Positions 26,728-35,338 of a stretch of 55,239 nucleotides of DNA are shown one piece after another. The notes beneath the pieces are model-generated. The model was not told the DNA's origin. It did not search any database and saw nothing but the letters and a program-made list of their open reading frames with translations. The stretch comes from Streptomyces beihaiensis. GTDB lineage: Bacteria > Actinomycetota > Actinomycetes > Streptomycetales > Streptomycetaceae. Numbering within the stretch: the stretch's first letter is position 1; each line of letters begins with the position of its first letter. The DNA lies in assembly GCF_026274175.1 (NCBI RefSeq), contig NZ_JAPHNL010000240.1, forward strand, positions 1 to 55,239. Reading direction: 5' to 3'. A program made the position numbers and the translations under genes.

Positions 26728-28512
26728 TTAGTCGACTACGGGCGGCGCGCTGCGCCGATCGTGTGGCAGGTGCGTTTCCTCATCCTCCACCAGGTAGTCC
26801 GGCCGCTGGGCGCCATCCTGGCCACCCTCGTCGCGACCACCTCGAGTGGACCCGCCACGGACCAGCCCTTCACCACCGGGAGTGAATCCCTTGCGCCCGG
26901 CACGTGCCCCGGAGTTTCTCTCCGTCGATCGACCGGTGACAGCTTCCGACGTCCCCTGGATCTTGCGTCCGCCAGACGAGGAGCGACTCGCTGATTCGGA
27001 ACCCTGGGCCCCTATCACGCCACGCTGACTGATCCGGGCCGTGTTTCCCTGCGCGTTGCCGGAACCTTCATCACCCATGACCGTGCCGCGGGGGATACGC
27101 GATCCGGTCTGCCCGGTGCCCTTGGCCGAACTCGGCCGACCTCCAACCACACCGTTCTCCCGTGAAGCGCCAGTGGCACCGGGGCCTGAAGGGCGCACGG
27201 ACTTAACGGTGTTCGCCCGCGCAGTGCCTCCGGTCACTCCACGCGCCGTGGAGGTCGGCCGGCCGCCCTGCGCGCCGCCGCGAGAAACGTTCTCGCCTTC
27301 TGTACCAGCACGGCCGGTGGCTGCACGGCCAGCCCCAGCGCGGCCCAGTGGATCGTTCGTCGACCCGCGCCCCAGGCCGCTCCGCGAGGCACCAGCGGTC
27401 TCCGAGGCGCCTGCCCGTCCCTGGGATGTGAAGGGACGCCTCGTGCCAGCCCCACCGAGTCCACGAACTGTCTGTCCCGTCGTCGGCCCCGGGAACCCAG
27501 TCGGAAGCGGCGAAGTTGGTCCACCACTCGCATTCGGGCCCGTGAGTGTCACCGGTTCCTGAGGACCGGGAGTCGATACAGGCGGGCGCGGAAGCGTGTC
27601 AACACTGTCGATCTCCGTTCCAACGGGACTGTGCGGAGTGGTGATCCTCCCGTGAACTTCCTTCGGCGACGGCGTCTGAGTTTCAGAGGACGGCGGGGTT
27701 TGCGTGGAGTGATGGACGGCAGGCATCGACGCACCGGGGTGCCCGCCTGGGGCGCTCGCCCCTCCACCGTGCTCGTGCGTGACCGTGCCGTACTGCGGAT
27801 CGGGCTGCGGCACACCGACATGAGGCATCGCCTCAAAAGTAGGAGCATGCTGATCGAGCTTGCTCAACCCCTCGGACGAGACCGAGTAGAACGACGACAG
27901 GCGGTTCATCTGGTTGATCGCCTCTTGGCGATGGCCCTCGACCTTGACCGCGGCCTGGTACTCGGGATTGTTGTCGTTCTGCTGGTGGGCCGGGTACTGC
28001 GACGGACGCATCTTCTGCTGATCCACCGGCCGGGTGTCGCGGGGCGGCATCGAGCTCTTGACCTGGGCCAGACCACTGGCCGCTGCGGCGATCTCCACAC
28101 CCGCCGACTGGACGTACGTACTCAGGGCGTCAGTGTGGTCGGCCAGCCCGTGGCCCCATTTCTGGAAAGCCGTGCCTGCCTCGCCCTGGAAGTCGTCGCT
28201 GGCGTGCTTGATGTTCGATCGCAGTTCGGTTGCCGCGTCACTCATCGCCTTGCTGGCTTTCCAGAGAGCCGAACCGGCGTTCTCGAGGTCGCTGGGCTTG
28301 GCGTCTTCGACCAGGTCGAGCATCACGTTGAGGTCGTGCTTCTCGAAGTCCGTGCGCTGGCCGTACTGGAATACACGGTCGGGCCCGAAGCCGAAGGCTC
28401 CGTGCACAATGCCCATGGCCGTCTGAGCCGCATTGGTGAGTGCGACCTGGCCCTTCACCTGCTCCTGGGGCGTGGGTGGCTTGTCCGGGGTCTTCCCGTG
28501 GTTACCGCTCAT
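26728..28512 (-). CDS. Large ESX-linked protein with WXG-like head and low-complexity tail
   Basis: 594 aa. The first 190 or so residues are helical with the turn DDFQGEAGTAFQKWG, a variant of WXG with Phe at the Trp place. This resembles the N-terminal halves of large ESX substrates. Residues from about 230 onward are Pro/Gly/Ser/Thr and then Gly/Arg-rich, with many RG, GRAG and SRGG steps, and are probably disordered. No signal peptide or membrane helix is seen. The ATG overlaps the stop of the upstream 155-aa gene by one base (TAATG), so translation is coupled. It lies 24 nt before mycP2 and may be a substrate processed by it; that is inference. Confidence 0.8.
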   Translation of the reverse strand: MSGNHGKTPDKPPTPQEQVKGQVALTNAAQTAMGIVHGAFGFGPDRVFQYGQRTDFEKHDLNVMLDLVEDAKPSDLENAGSALWKASKAMSDAATELRSNIKHASDDFQGEAGTAFQKWGHGLADHTDALSTYVQSAGVEIAAAASGLAQVKSSMPPRDTRPVDQQKMRPSQYPAHQQNDNNPEYQAAVKVEGHRQEAINQMNRLSSFYSVSSEGLSKLDQHAPTFEAMPHVGVPQPDPQYGTVTHEHGGGASAPGGHPGASMPAVHHSTQTPPSSETQTPSPKEVHGRITTPHSPVGTEIDSVDTLPRPPVSTPGPQEPVTLTGPNASGGPTSPLPTGFPGPTTGQTVRGLGGAGTRRPFTSQGRAGASETAGASRSGLGRGSTNDPLGRAGAGRAATGRAGTEGENVSRGGAQGGRPTSTARGVTGGTARANTVKSVRPSGPGATGASRENGVVGGRPSSAKGTGQTGSRIPRGTVMGDEGSGNAQGNTARISQRGVIGAQGSESASRSSSGGRKIQGTSEAVTGRSTERNSGARAGRKGFTPGGEGLVRGGSTRGGRDEGGQDGAQRPDYLVEDEETHLPHDRRSAPPVVD

Positions 28513-28979
28513 TACTTGAAGCTGCCCCCCTTCACCTGCTTCGCGTCGCTGCGCTTCTGGTCATGCTTCTTCTCGGCCTCGGCCTGCTGATGCTCACGGT
28601 CGATCTTCGTCTGGATCTCCCAGAAACGACGGCGCTGCTCTTCTTCCAGATTGCCGAAGCCGACCTCCGCGCCGTGCGAGGCGATGCTCATCGCTTCGAT
28701 CTGCAGGCCCAGCATCTTGGAAAGCGACGTGATCCGTTCATGGACCTGCTCGTACTGCGAGTGCAGAGCATCGGCCTCATGGAACGGGCTGGAAGAGCCA
28801 CTGATCGAAGCTCGACTGACGCGCTGATCTCCGACCTTGGACGAGCTTCCCGGGGAGCTCTCGAAGTCGTGGAGGATCTTGTCCACGCGCTGCTTGAAAG
28901 TCTTCAGAACCCCCGCACTGACCTTGAGGTCAGCCGCCGTGGCCTTCGACACGCCCCCCACCATGTCCGCCGGAATCAC
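28512..28979 (-). CDS. Helical ESX-operon protein, unknown function
   Basis: 155 aa from GTG 28979, chosen because GGGGAGGA lies 6 nt upstream; a TTG at 29009 would add ten residues without a good site. The sequence is almost all charged helix: an N-terminal segment like the start of WXG proteins (VIPADMVGGVSKATAADL), then a middle coiled-coil (about 70-110) and a Gln/Glu/Lys-rich end. It is the first gene of the leftward substrate operon and is translationally coupled to the 594-aa gene. It could be an atypical ESX substrate or chaperone. Confidence 0.75.
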   Translation of the reverse strand: MIPADMVGGVSKATAADLKVSAGVLKTFKQRVDKILHDFESSPGSSSKVGDQRVSRASISGSSSPFHEADALHSQYEQVHERITSLSKMLGLQIEAMSIASHGAEVGFGNLEEEQRRRFWEIQTKIDREHQQAEAEKKHDQKRSDAKQVKGGSFK

Positions 28980-29081
28980 GACGCGTCCTCCCCGTTTCCC
29001 CGTGTCCAACCCATCTGGCGCGACTCGTCAGCCCGCCGACGCGTGGTCGCAAAGCCAGTCGGGCCTTACAACGCGCTTACC

Positions 29082-29110
29082 ACTGTAGTCACCCCGCGCA
29101 GGCACTCCAA
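29082..29110 (-). promoter_or_regulatory. Promoter of the ESX substrate operon
   Basis: On the minus strand TTGGAG (plus 29105-29110), 17-nt spacer, TACAGT (29082-29087), about 100 nt before the first start codon. It is one of the best sigma-HrdB-like matches in the window. Confidence 0.7.
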
Positions 29111-29174
29111 CCGAGCTGTGTCCAAACTCAGTTACGAGACGACACCGAGCTGTCCAATTCGGACCAGTTTGGTC
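29111..29174 (-). repeat. Direct repeats and palindrome upstream of the ESX substrate promoter
   Basis: ccgagctgtgtccaa (29111-29125) and ccgagctgtccaa (29145-29157) are near-identical direct repeats starting immediately upstream of the -35 box. They are followed by the perfect inverted repeat gacca-gtt-tggtc (29162-29174). Such an array next to a promoter suggests binding of a transcription factor, which is unidentified. Confidence 0.5.
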
Positions 29175-29756
29175 AGATTCCGGGTATGAGCCTCCGGGGG
29201 GCGCGCAGACCGCCGCTCACCCATACCCACCGCAACCACCCCGGCCACCCATCCGATCACCACAGCATGCCGCGCAAGGCTCGCCCACCCGTAACCTCCG
29301 CAAGACCTCCACACCACTCCGCGGCGCTCCACACCGTCCGATCGGCCACCCCGGAACCCTCACGCCGAGGCCAAGCCCGCGGGCCCCGCAGACGCCCGCC
29401 TTGATGTACCCATTACCTGATCTTGCTACCTTGCCTCCCGCGCCCACGGACCGCGCGCTCCGCTAGCCGGCGCAGCCCCTCGCGGCCCTCCCGGAAGCAG
29501 GGGACGCGCAGCCGCGGAACCGGTCGAGCAGTACGCGCGCGGGCGCTTACGGGGAGGCGGCACACCACGGCATGGGACGAGTGGGAGCTCTGAAGGCCGA
29601 GGTCGCGCAGCGGCGACAGAGCGGCTCCGGTGACGCGAACCCAAACTCGCAGGCGAACTCCACGACCTCTCCCGCGCACGCCGACCACCGGGCCTACGCC
29701 CGCCTCGGCCTGAGCCACGGCCCCGCAGGCGGCATCGTCGCGGTGAGCGCCCCGGC
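29175..29756. other. 582-bp stretch without a clear gene
   Basis: No open frame here has convincing protein character. Around 29,570-29,745 the plus strand shows protein-like pieces in changing frames (RVGALKAEVAQ and then HADHRAYARLGLSHGPAG), which may be the worn remains of a first gene of the ESX effector operon that follows. This is weakly supported. Confidence 0.35.
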
Positions 29757-30095
29757 GTGCGGCGGCGGTGGCGCCCCGACATCGCGATCAGGACCCAGGG
29801 CGTACACGGAGCGGCGGACAACACCGAGTCCATGTCGCGGCACGCGATGAAGCGCCTGGAGCACGCGCTCGACGGCAGCGACGCCGTCTACGGCTCGCAC
29901 TTGGGTGATGGCTGGCAGAGCCCCGTCGAGCTTCGAGCCTGCGCCCTGAACCGGGAAGACCGCCTGGTGTCCCTCCCCAGGCAACTCGGGGATCCGAGTG
30001 CCAAGTCGAAGGACTCCGCCAACGGATACGACAGTGCGGACGCCGAGGCCCGGGCCCGCCCGCACGCCGCCGTCCAGGACCTCGGGAAGGCGTGA
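29757..30095 (+). CDS. Small WXG-like protein upstream of the broken effector
   Basis: 112 aa from GTG 29757. The segment IRTQGVHGAADNTESMSRHAMKRLE... with the turn HLGDGWQSP is similar in plan to WXG100-like target proteins that open ESX effector operons. Its second half is less regular and looks partly eroded. The stop TGA overlaps a GTG just before the effector ATG at 30098, which suggests the two were cotranslated. The start codon is uncertain, as the sequence upstream is degraded. It may already be non-functional like its neighbour. Confidence 0.5.
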   Translation: MRRRWRPDIAIRTQGVHGAADNTESMSRHAMKRLEHALDGSDAVYGSHLGDGWQSPVELRACALNREDRLVSLPRQLGDPSAKSKDSANGYDSADAEARARPHAAVQDLGKA

Positions 30096-30097
30096 GC

Positions 30098-31356
30098 ATG
30101 GTTTCGTACGAAGACGTCAACGGCGCACTGCCCAAGAAGTGGGCCACGGCCTCCGCGGAGTGGCACTCGCCGGCCAAGTACGCGCTCGACTCCGCGAAGG
30201 ACCTGCGCGACAACGGCGTCAAGCCCCTCGCCGACAACTGGAGGGACGAGGTCGGTGCCGCCGCGGCGAAGAAGTTCGCGAAGCTGGCCGACGAGCTCGA
30301 AGTCGCCTACGGCATCCTGCTCTCGGTCCACATGGTCGTCGACGGCATGACGACGCCCCCGCAGACCGCCCGGAGCACCCTGCGCGAGGCGTGCGAGCTC
30401 GCCCAGCGGTACGGACTGGACATCGGGCGACGAAGGTAGGGTCGCCGGGCCTCAGCGCCACAACCGTGCGGGGCGGAGGACATGGGCCCGTGCCGGTCAC
30501 AGGTCCAGGACCTCATCGACCGGGCCGTCGAAGCAGGTGACGCAACCCGACCAGCTGGCGAAGCAGGACTGCGCGAAGCTCGGTCGGCGGACGGCCTTGT
30601 CCGACCCGGACAAGGCCCTGAAGATGCAGAACCAGGCTCCGCACGCCCAGACGCGCATGCTGGCCGCCGACGTACCGGTGAACGAGAACCCCGCGACCGT
30701 ACGGAAGTGGTGGGACGGCCTCACGCCGAAGCAGCGCAAGGACATGATGCGGGCCGAACCGGTGCTCATCGCCAACCTCGACGGGATTCCGCCGGACGTG
30801 CAGACGGAAATGCGCGGCAACGGCAAGTACGACCGCGTGAAGCTGGTGCAGTACGCCCTCGACAGCTGGAACAAGGACGACCCGACCGACTTCGGCAACA
30901 ACTGCACGAACTTCGTCTCCAACGCCCTGCACGCCTCGGGCATGAAGGAGAAGACGTCACCCTGGGGACGGCCGACTCCGACAGCTGGATGATCGGTAAC
31001 CCGAGCGGCATCGACGAGGTCGACAAGAGGCCGGCCTACTCCCACACGTGGAGCGCTGCCGACAACCAGCAGCGGTTCATGCTCAAGCACGGGGGTTCGG
31101 TGGTGCCGCGTTCGGACGTGAAGCCGGGCGAGATCCTCCACTTCGACCAGTCGGGGCCGAGCGACTACCTCGCGCGCACGGCAAGGCCCGTCACGCGGCG
31201 ATTGTGACGGCCGTGATGCCCGACGGTGAGATCAAGTACACACAGCACACCGATTCGTACCAGAACGTCAGCATCGAGGGGCGCCTGCCGGCAACCGAGG
31301 AACGCGAAGGCGCCCAGAGTGTCACCATCGTTCGCCCCGACCCGGACTGCTACTGA
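30098..31356 (+). pseudogene. Broken ESX effector: WXG/LXG-like head, middle domain, amidase tail
   Basis: Protein pieces can be followed through changing frames. An N-terminal helical region (ATASAEWHSPAKYALDSAKD, W-R-D-E turn) covers 30098 to about 30439. Short pieces then read SATTVRGGGHGPVPV and VQDLIDRAVEAGD. A middle region, NPATVRKWWDGLTPKQRKDM, is the type placed before toxin domains in actinobacterial proteins. A C-terminal amidase_6-like domain has FGNNCTNFVSNAL (Cys) and GKARHAAIVTAV (His). Frame changes are needed near 30440, 30490, 30540, 30967 and 31175. The intact ancestor would be a secreted cell-wall or peptide amidase. Exact shift sites are approximate. Confidence 0.75.
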
Positions 31357-31379
31357 GGACCACGCCTTCCACCCCGCCC

Positions 31380-31790
31380 GTGACCCCCATCAGGTCCCGC
31401 ACCCGCGTCGAGCTGCTCGTGCCCGCCCTGACGATCGCCTCGGCCGTACTCCTGGTCGCCCGCTTCGCCTTCGGCTCCGACACGTTCCAGCACTGCCAGT
31501 ACCTGGGCCCGTCGACCCGCGTGTACGTCACCGGGTGGGCCGGACCGGTCTGTTCGCTGGTGGCGCTGGTGCTGTACTGGGCCCTGCTGCGCCGCGTGAA
31601 CGCGGTCACGCCCGGTCGGCTGGTGCCGGGTGACAGCGGGGGCGCGCGGCTGGCCGCGGCCTTCGCGTTGGTCGCCCTGTTCCTGCTGCTGGTCCAGGCT
31701 CTGGCTCTGTACTGGGTGTACGCACCGGATCAGGCGGGCGGGGACGGCTGCGAGGGGCCGGCGGTCCTTAGGGCCTCGTTGGCCGCGTAG
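31380..31790 (+). CDS. Small polytopic membrane protein, possible effector partner
   Basis: 136 aa from GTG 31380, starting 24 nt after the broken effector. Three hydrophobic helices lie at about 12-27, 48-68 and 90-113. The cysteines between helices 1 and 2 (HCQY...PVCS) and near the end could pair. A membrane protein immediately behind a toxin-like gene fits an immunity protein or a secretion helper; neither is shown. The ribosome site is poor (GAGGA about 20 nt upstream), consistent with coupling to the effector gene before it broke. Confidence 0.6.
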   Translation: MTPIRSRTRVELLVPALTIASAVLLVARFAFGSDTFQHCQYLGPSTRVYVTGWAGPVCSLVALVLYWALLRRVNAVTPGRLVPGDSGGARLAAAFALVALFLLLVQALALYWVYAPDQAGGDGCEGPAVLRASLAA

Positions 31791-32061
31791 GGCCCCGGCA
31801 CGGCGGGACATGGGGAAGGGTGTCGTAAGTCTCGGTTCGGCGACGCCCTGGTCACACATTCGGGGTACTGCGACTACGCCCGCGCAGGCGGCCCCGGCGC
31901 CCCCGTCGGCGTGAGGATCGCACGCGGGAAGCGGGCACCCTCCGCCGAGGACAACCCTTGAGCATATGCCAATCGCATCAGGCCGAGAATCCTTCAAGAA
32001 TCCGGTCGCCAACAGCGCCACTACTGTGTCCGCCTCCTGCACACCCGCTCCCGGAGGCTCT

Positions 32062-32415
32062 GTGACGGACGAAGGACCGCGGCGGCTCGACCGGCTCGCG
32101 TACATGGACCTGAGTGACGAGGCGCCCCAGCAGCGTCTGCTCCGCAAGAGCCTTGAGGTCTTCCGGCATGACGGCGGAAACCCCGTCCTCAGGGAAATGG
32201 CCCAGGAGGTCATCGCCGGACGTGTGACGCTCAGAGAGGCCGTGCGTATTCCCGCCTACGCGGACGCGGTGGCAGACCAGGCGCAGGTCTTCAGAAGGCG
32301 CTGGGAGCGCATGCCGAGCGACGAGCGGCGCGCACTCGTCGGCGAAGGAGTGAAGCAAGCAGCCGACGAGCGGTCCGCCGCAAGGGCGGAACGTGTCGAC
32401 GCGGCCCGGCGCTGA
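32062..32415 (+). CDS. Charged helical protein, unknown function
   Basis: 117 aa from GTG 32062, with GGAGG four bases upstream; the longer in-frame opening from 31966 has no comparable site. It is entirely soluble and Arg/Glu-rich, with EAVRIPAYADAVADQAQVFRRRWERM as its most regular helical stretch. No family is recognised. It lies 47 nt upstream of the double-WXG gene in the same direction, so a chaperone or regulator of that protein is a fair guess. The spacer 31791-32061 shows no other gene. Confidence 0.65.
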   Translation: MTDEGPRRLDRLAYMDLSDEAPQQRLLRKSLEVFRHDGGNPVLREMAQEVIAGRVTLREAVRIPAYADAVADQAQVFRRRWERMPSDERRALVGEGVKQAADERSAARAERVDAARR

Positions 32416-32462
32416 CGGCGCCGCGCTCCCGACCAGACAGGACAGGAAGACGGGCCCCCACC

Positions 32463-33590
32463 ATGACACTGGCCGTCGAGCCGAACGACCTGACCGGATA
32501 TGCGGGTCAAGTACGCAGGGCGCACGAGGACTTCACCGCCGCCACGTCATACATGAGCAGCAACACGACCATCGGATTCTCCTGCTCCGGCGGCCTGTGG
32601 GACAAGTTCTTCATCGATCATGTGGAAAAGACACGGCAGACCAAAGACATCATCAGCCGGTTCAGCACCGTCCTCGGCTCCTCCGAGAAGGAGCTCGGGA
32701 AGACAGCCACGTGGTACCAGACCGTCGACCTCGCGCAGGCGCGGAAGCTGGACGCCACGTACCCGGGCACGAGTCGGCCCTCTCCCGTGCATCGCACCCG
32801 GCCCCGGCCGGGCAGCGGGAGCACCTTCCAGGATGTCTGCGACGCCACCGGACAGCTGAAGCCCGCCGGGAGCGCGAACGGCTGGATTCAAGGGCATATG
32901 GCGGAATTCGACTTCGCCCCCGCCAATAAGACTGCGGGAACCCTCCTTGATATCGCGAGTCCGACATCGCTGGTGAACGAGGGCCTCAAGCTCGCCTTCG
33001 ACATCGATATTCTCGGAACGGCGTCGAACTGGTTGACCGGTGACTGGCAGAGTTACGCGAGCTGCGCCGACGCCTGGCACTGCATGGGTAACTTCTGCGC
33101 CGATGTCGCCGCGAACCTCATGCACGGGAATCAGGTGCTGGCGACGACCTGGCGAGGGAACGCCGCGGACGCCGCGTGGAAGTACTTCGACAATCTCGCA
33201 CGGAAGCTCGACGCAGCGAGGGACGCGTTCCACTCTCTTCGTGATCATTACAAGGACGTCGCAGCCGCGGTCTTCTCGTTGGCCGACGTCGTCAAGGGGG
33301 CGATCGTCAACATCTGCGATCTGGCGGCGCAGGCGGCGATCGGCGCCGCGGCCAGCACGGCCACGGCCGCCACCGGTGTAGGACTCCTGGGCTCCTTCGT
33401 CGGGGCGGCGTTCGTAGCGGAACGCGTTTCCGCGATGGTGGAGGAGTACGGCAGACTCGTCGCGAACTACGAGAAGGTGGTGACTGCGCTCACCGGTGCC
33501 CTCGGGTCCGCCGGATTCATCGCGGAACTCTGCACCGATCTCAAGAAATTCCCTGTGGTCGGCAATGCGTACGACAATGCGCTCGTATAG
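32463..33590 (+). CDS. Large ESX-associated protein with two WXG-like regions
   Basis: 375 aa. The N-terminus (LTGYAGQVRRAHEDFTAATSYM) resembles EspC/WXG-type helical starts. A second region around W230-R-G232 (TTWRGNAADAAWKYFDNL) is a clear WXG turn with long helices, followed by a hydrophobic Ala/Gly-rich segment (about 285-325) that could enter a membrane. Residues 110-125 are a Pro/Arg linker. There is no signal peptide, as expected of an ESX substrate. No catalytic domain is visible, so it may be a structural or pore-like substrate. It follows the 117-aa gene and precedes a 67-aa membrane protein. Confidence 0.7.
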   Translation: MTLAVEPNDLTGYAGQVRRAHEDFTAATSYMSSNTTIGFSCSGGLWDKFFIDHVEKTRQTKDIISRFSTVLGSSEKELGKTATWYQTVDLAQARKLDATYPGTSRPSPVHRTRPRPGSGSTFQDVCDATGQLKPAGSANGWIQGHMAEFDFAPANKTAGTLLDIASPTSLVNEGLKLAFDIDILGTASNWLTGDWQSYASCADAWHCMGNFCADVAANLMHGNQVLATTWRGNAADAAWKYFDNLARKLDAARDAFHSLRDHYKDVAAAVFSLADVVKGAIVNICDLAAQAAIGAAASTATAATGVGLLGSFVGAAFVAERVSAMVEEYGRLVANYEKVVTALTGALGSAGFIAELCTDLKKFPVVGNAYDNALV

Positions 33591-33631
33591 CGTCATATCG
33601 GCCGGGGTGAGCTCTTACGGAAGAGGAACGT

Positions 33632-33835
33632 GTGGAACTCGACGACCCGAGTCGCGCGCAGACGGACCGGCTGCATGCCCGTATGAGGAGCAGCCTGGTC
33701 ACGATGGCGTCGATGACGACGTTGTTCGTCTTGGCAATGGCGGTCCGGGGCCGATTCTCCGTCTTCGCCATCGGACTGAACGTGATCTGCACCGGCGGCG
33801 CGATCCTGGTTCATCGCTGCTGGCGCAGCACATGA
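33632..33835 (+). CDS. Small two-helix membrane protein
   Basis: 67 aa from GTG 33632, with GAAGAGGAA upstream. A polar first 18 residues are followed by two hydrophobic helices (about 21-38 and 42-60). It lies 41 nt after the double-WXG gene in the same direction. It is too short for domain assignment; the location suggests it belongs to that ESX-linked cassette. The next gene converges on it. Confidence 0.55.
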   Translation: MELDDPSRAQTDRLHARMRSSLVTMASMTTLFVLAMAVRGRFSVFAIGLNVICTGGAILVHRCWRST

Positions 33836-33927
33836 GCGGGGAGAATCGTGCGCGGTGCCGATTCTCGGCGTACAAGTGCGAGGCTTGGGCACTTCAGCGG
33901 CCAGCAGGCCGACTGCGGCCGGGACGG

Positions 33928-33963
33928 CCTGAACGGTCTGAACGGCCTGAACGGTCCGAACGG
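33928..33963. repeat. Four 9-bp tandem repeats
   Basis: cctgaacgg, tctgaacgg, cctgaacgg, tccgaacgg in a row, ending two bases before the stop codon of the DUF4333-like lipoprotein gene. Probably a slippage-prone minisatellite; no function is apparent. Confidence 0.8.
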
Positions 33964-33964
33964 C

Positions 33965-34318
33965 TCAGCCGGCCGCAGGCGACGGCGTCGCGTCGGCCTG
34001 GATGTCGAAGTTGATGTCGGTGCCGTCGACCTTGGTGACCTTGACGTTCACGCCGAGCGTGCTGCCGTCCTTTGCCGTCAGCTTGCAGCGCGTCGTCGTG
34101 CCGACCTTGCCCACCAGATCCTCGGGACAGGTGACGTCCGGCTTCGGTTGGCCGGTCGTGTCGGCCAGCTTCTGGGCGACCGCGTCGGCCAGTTTCCCCT
34201 TCGACATCTTCGGGGCGGAGCTTCCGACGTGGACCGAGCCCGAGCACCCGGCGAGCAGGGCGACTGCGGCCACCGTCGAGAGGACCCACGTCGCTGCGGT
34301 CGTACGTGCGTTGATCAT
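33965..34318 (-). CDS. DUF4333-type lipoprotein
   Basis: 117 aa from ATG 34318. The signal peptide ends in the lipobox LLAGC, so Cys25 should carry the lipid anchor and the protein sits on the outer face of the membrane. The rest, KGKLADAVAQKLADTTGQPKPDVTCPEDLVGKVG...TRCKLT..., has the DUF4333 pattern with its two conserved cysteines. Function of the family is unknown. A longer in-frame opening to 34399 has no signal-like start. It faces away from the 234-aa gene and shares a 256-nt promoter region with it. Confidence 0.8.
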   Translation of the reverse strand: MINARTTAATWVLSTVAAVALLAGCSGSVHVGSSAPKMSKGKLADAVAQKLADTTGQPKPDVTCPEDLVGKVGTTTRCKLTAKDGSTLGVNVKVTKVDGTDINFDIQADATPSPAAG

Positions 34319-34574
34319 GAAGGATCCATTCCGAGTGATCGGGAGCGATCGGGCGGGACGTCGGTTCACTGCGTGCCTCCTCCGCTTTCGGTGTGGCACG
34401 CGAGGTCAGCATATGGCCCGTTCATGCGGCGACGCTGGGTGCGCTTGTGGAGCAGCCGGGCAAAGAGGGCTGCTTCATCGAGCCTTCGCCTCGCATGCGA
34501 ACGATCTTCACCTTTGGGCGCCCCGCCACAACCACCAGGTCCGAGCCGCCGCTACGTCCGCCATACTCAGCTCC

Positions 34575-35279
34575 ATGGAGCAACTGGCAGGCATTGTGAT
34601 CAAAGTTCTTCTCTTTGCGGTCGTCGCCGGAATCTTCACCTTCGTCATCCGCGCGTTCATCAGCAGCAACAAGCAGGAATCGCGCATCAGCGAGGGGTGG
34701 GCCGGGCTTCAGCGGCTTGCCTCGGAGCGGGGGTGGACGTACGAGCGGCGTGCGCCCGGGCGGGCCACGCGGTACTGCGGTGTGGGCACCATGCCGGGGA
34801 GCGGGGAAAATCTCACCGCGCACAACTACGTGACCGGGGAGTTCCGGGGGCGGTCCTTCGTTTGTTTCGAGTACGCGCATGTCGGATCACGGTCGGACGG
34901 CGGGGACCGAAAGCGGCCGGTCATCGAGTCGTTCGTGCTCGTCGCCGCGCCCGGCCCGGGGGCCTGCGTGGAAATACTGCGGCCGAGCATGTTCAACGTG
35001 CTGCTCGACCGGCGGGAGCGGATGCTGGTCGGTTCGGCCGCGTTCGATGACAGGTTTCGGGTTGTCACCAAGGATGAAGGGTTCGCCAGGGAGCTGTTGG
35101 GCTGTGGGCTCATGCCCTTCCTGCTCGACGATTCGCGCGCCGAGCACTCTCCGCTGCAGCTGCGCGACGGTGACCTTTTCACCTGGTACACCGGGACGCT
35201 CTCGGCCGAAAGCCTTGAGGAGAAACTTGGCTTTCTGTGCGACGTGCTCGATCGTGTTCCGGCGGGGGTGTGGAGGTAG
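34575..35279 (+). CDS. Membrane-anchored protein, unknown function
   Basis: 234 aa from ATG 34575. It has one N-terminal hydrophobic helix (about 6-27), then a soluble domain of alternating strands (ARSERGW-like WTYERR, GRSFVCFEYAHVG, RDGDLFTWYTG). The plan recalls DUF3137-like or plain PH-like folds, but no family is claimed. There is no Shine-Dalgarno; CATACT lies about 9 nt before the ATG, so it may be leaderless. The much longer in-frame opening from 34002 runs through the divergent lipoprotein gene and is a shadow. It ends 59 nt from a convergent gene. Confidence 0.65.
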   Translation: MEQLAGIVIKVLLFAVVAGIFTFVIRAFISSNKQESRISEGWAGLQRLASERGWTYERRAPGRATRYCGVGTMPGSGENLTAHNYVTGEFRGRSFVCFEYAHVGSRSDGGDRKRPVIESFVLVAAPGPGACVEILRPSMFNVLLDRRERMLVGSAAFDDRFRVVTKDEGFARELLGCGLMPFLLDDSRAEHSPLQLRDGDLFTWYTGTLSAESLEEKLGFLCDVLDRVPAGVWR

Positions 35280-35338
35280 GTGAGTGGTGGCGGGCGGTCG
35301 GTGTGCCTCTGGAGCTCGCCGTCCACTCGCCTACTCGC

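Noticed and set aside
29217-29833. Several short frames on both strands between the ESX operon promoter and the broken effector
   Set aside because: None has a consistent start, codon pattern or protein-like composition; at most they are remnants.
32547-33596. 349-codon minus-strand frame opposite the double-WXG gene
   Set aside because: The plus-strand protein has WXG-type helices and a plausible start; the antisense frame has no recognisable features.
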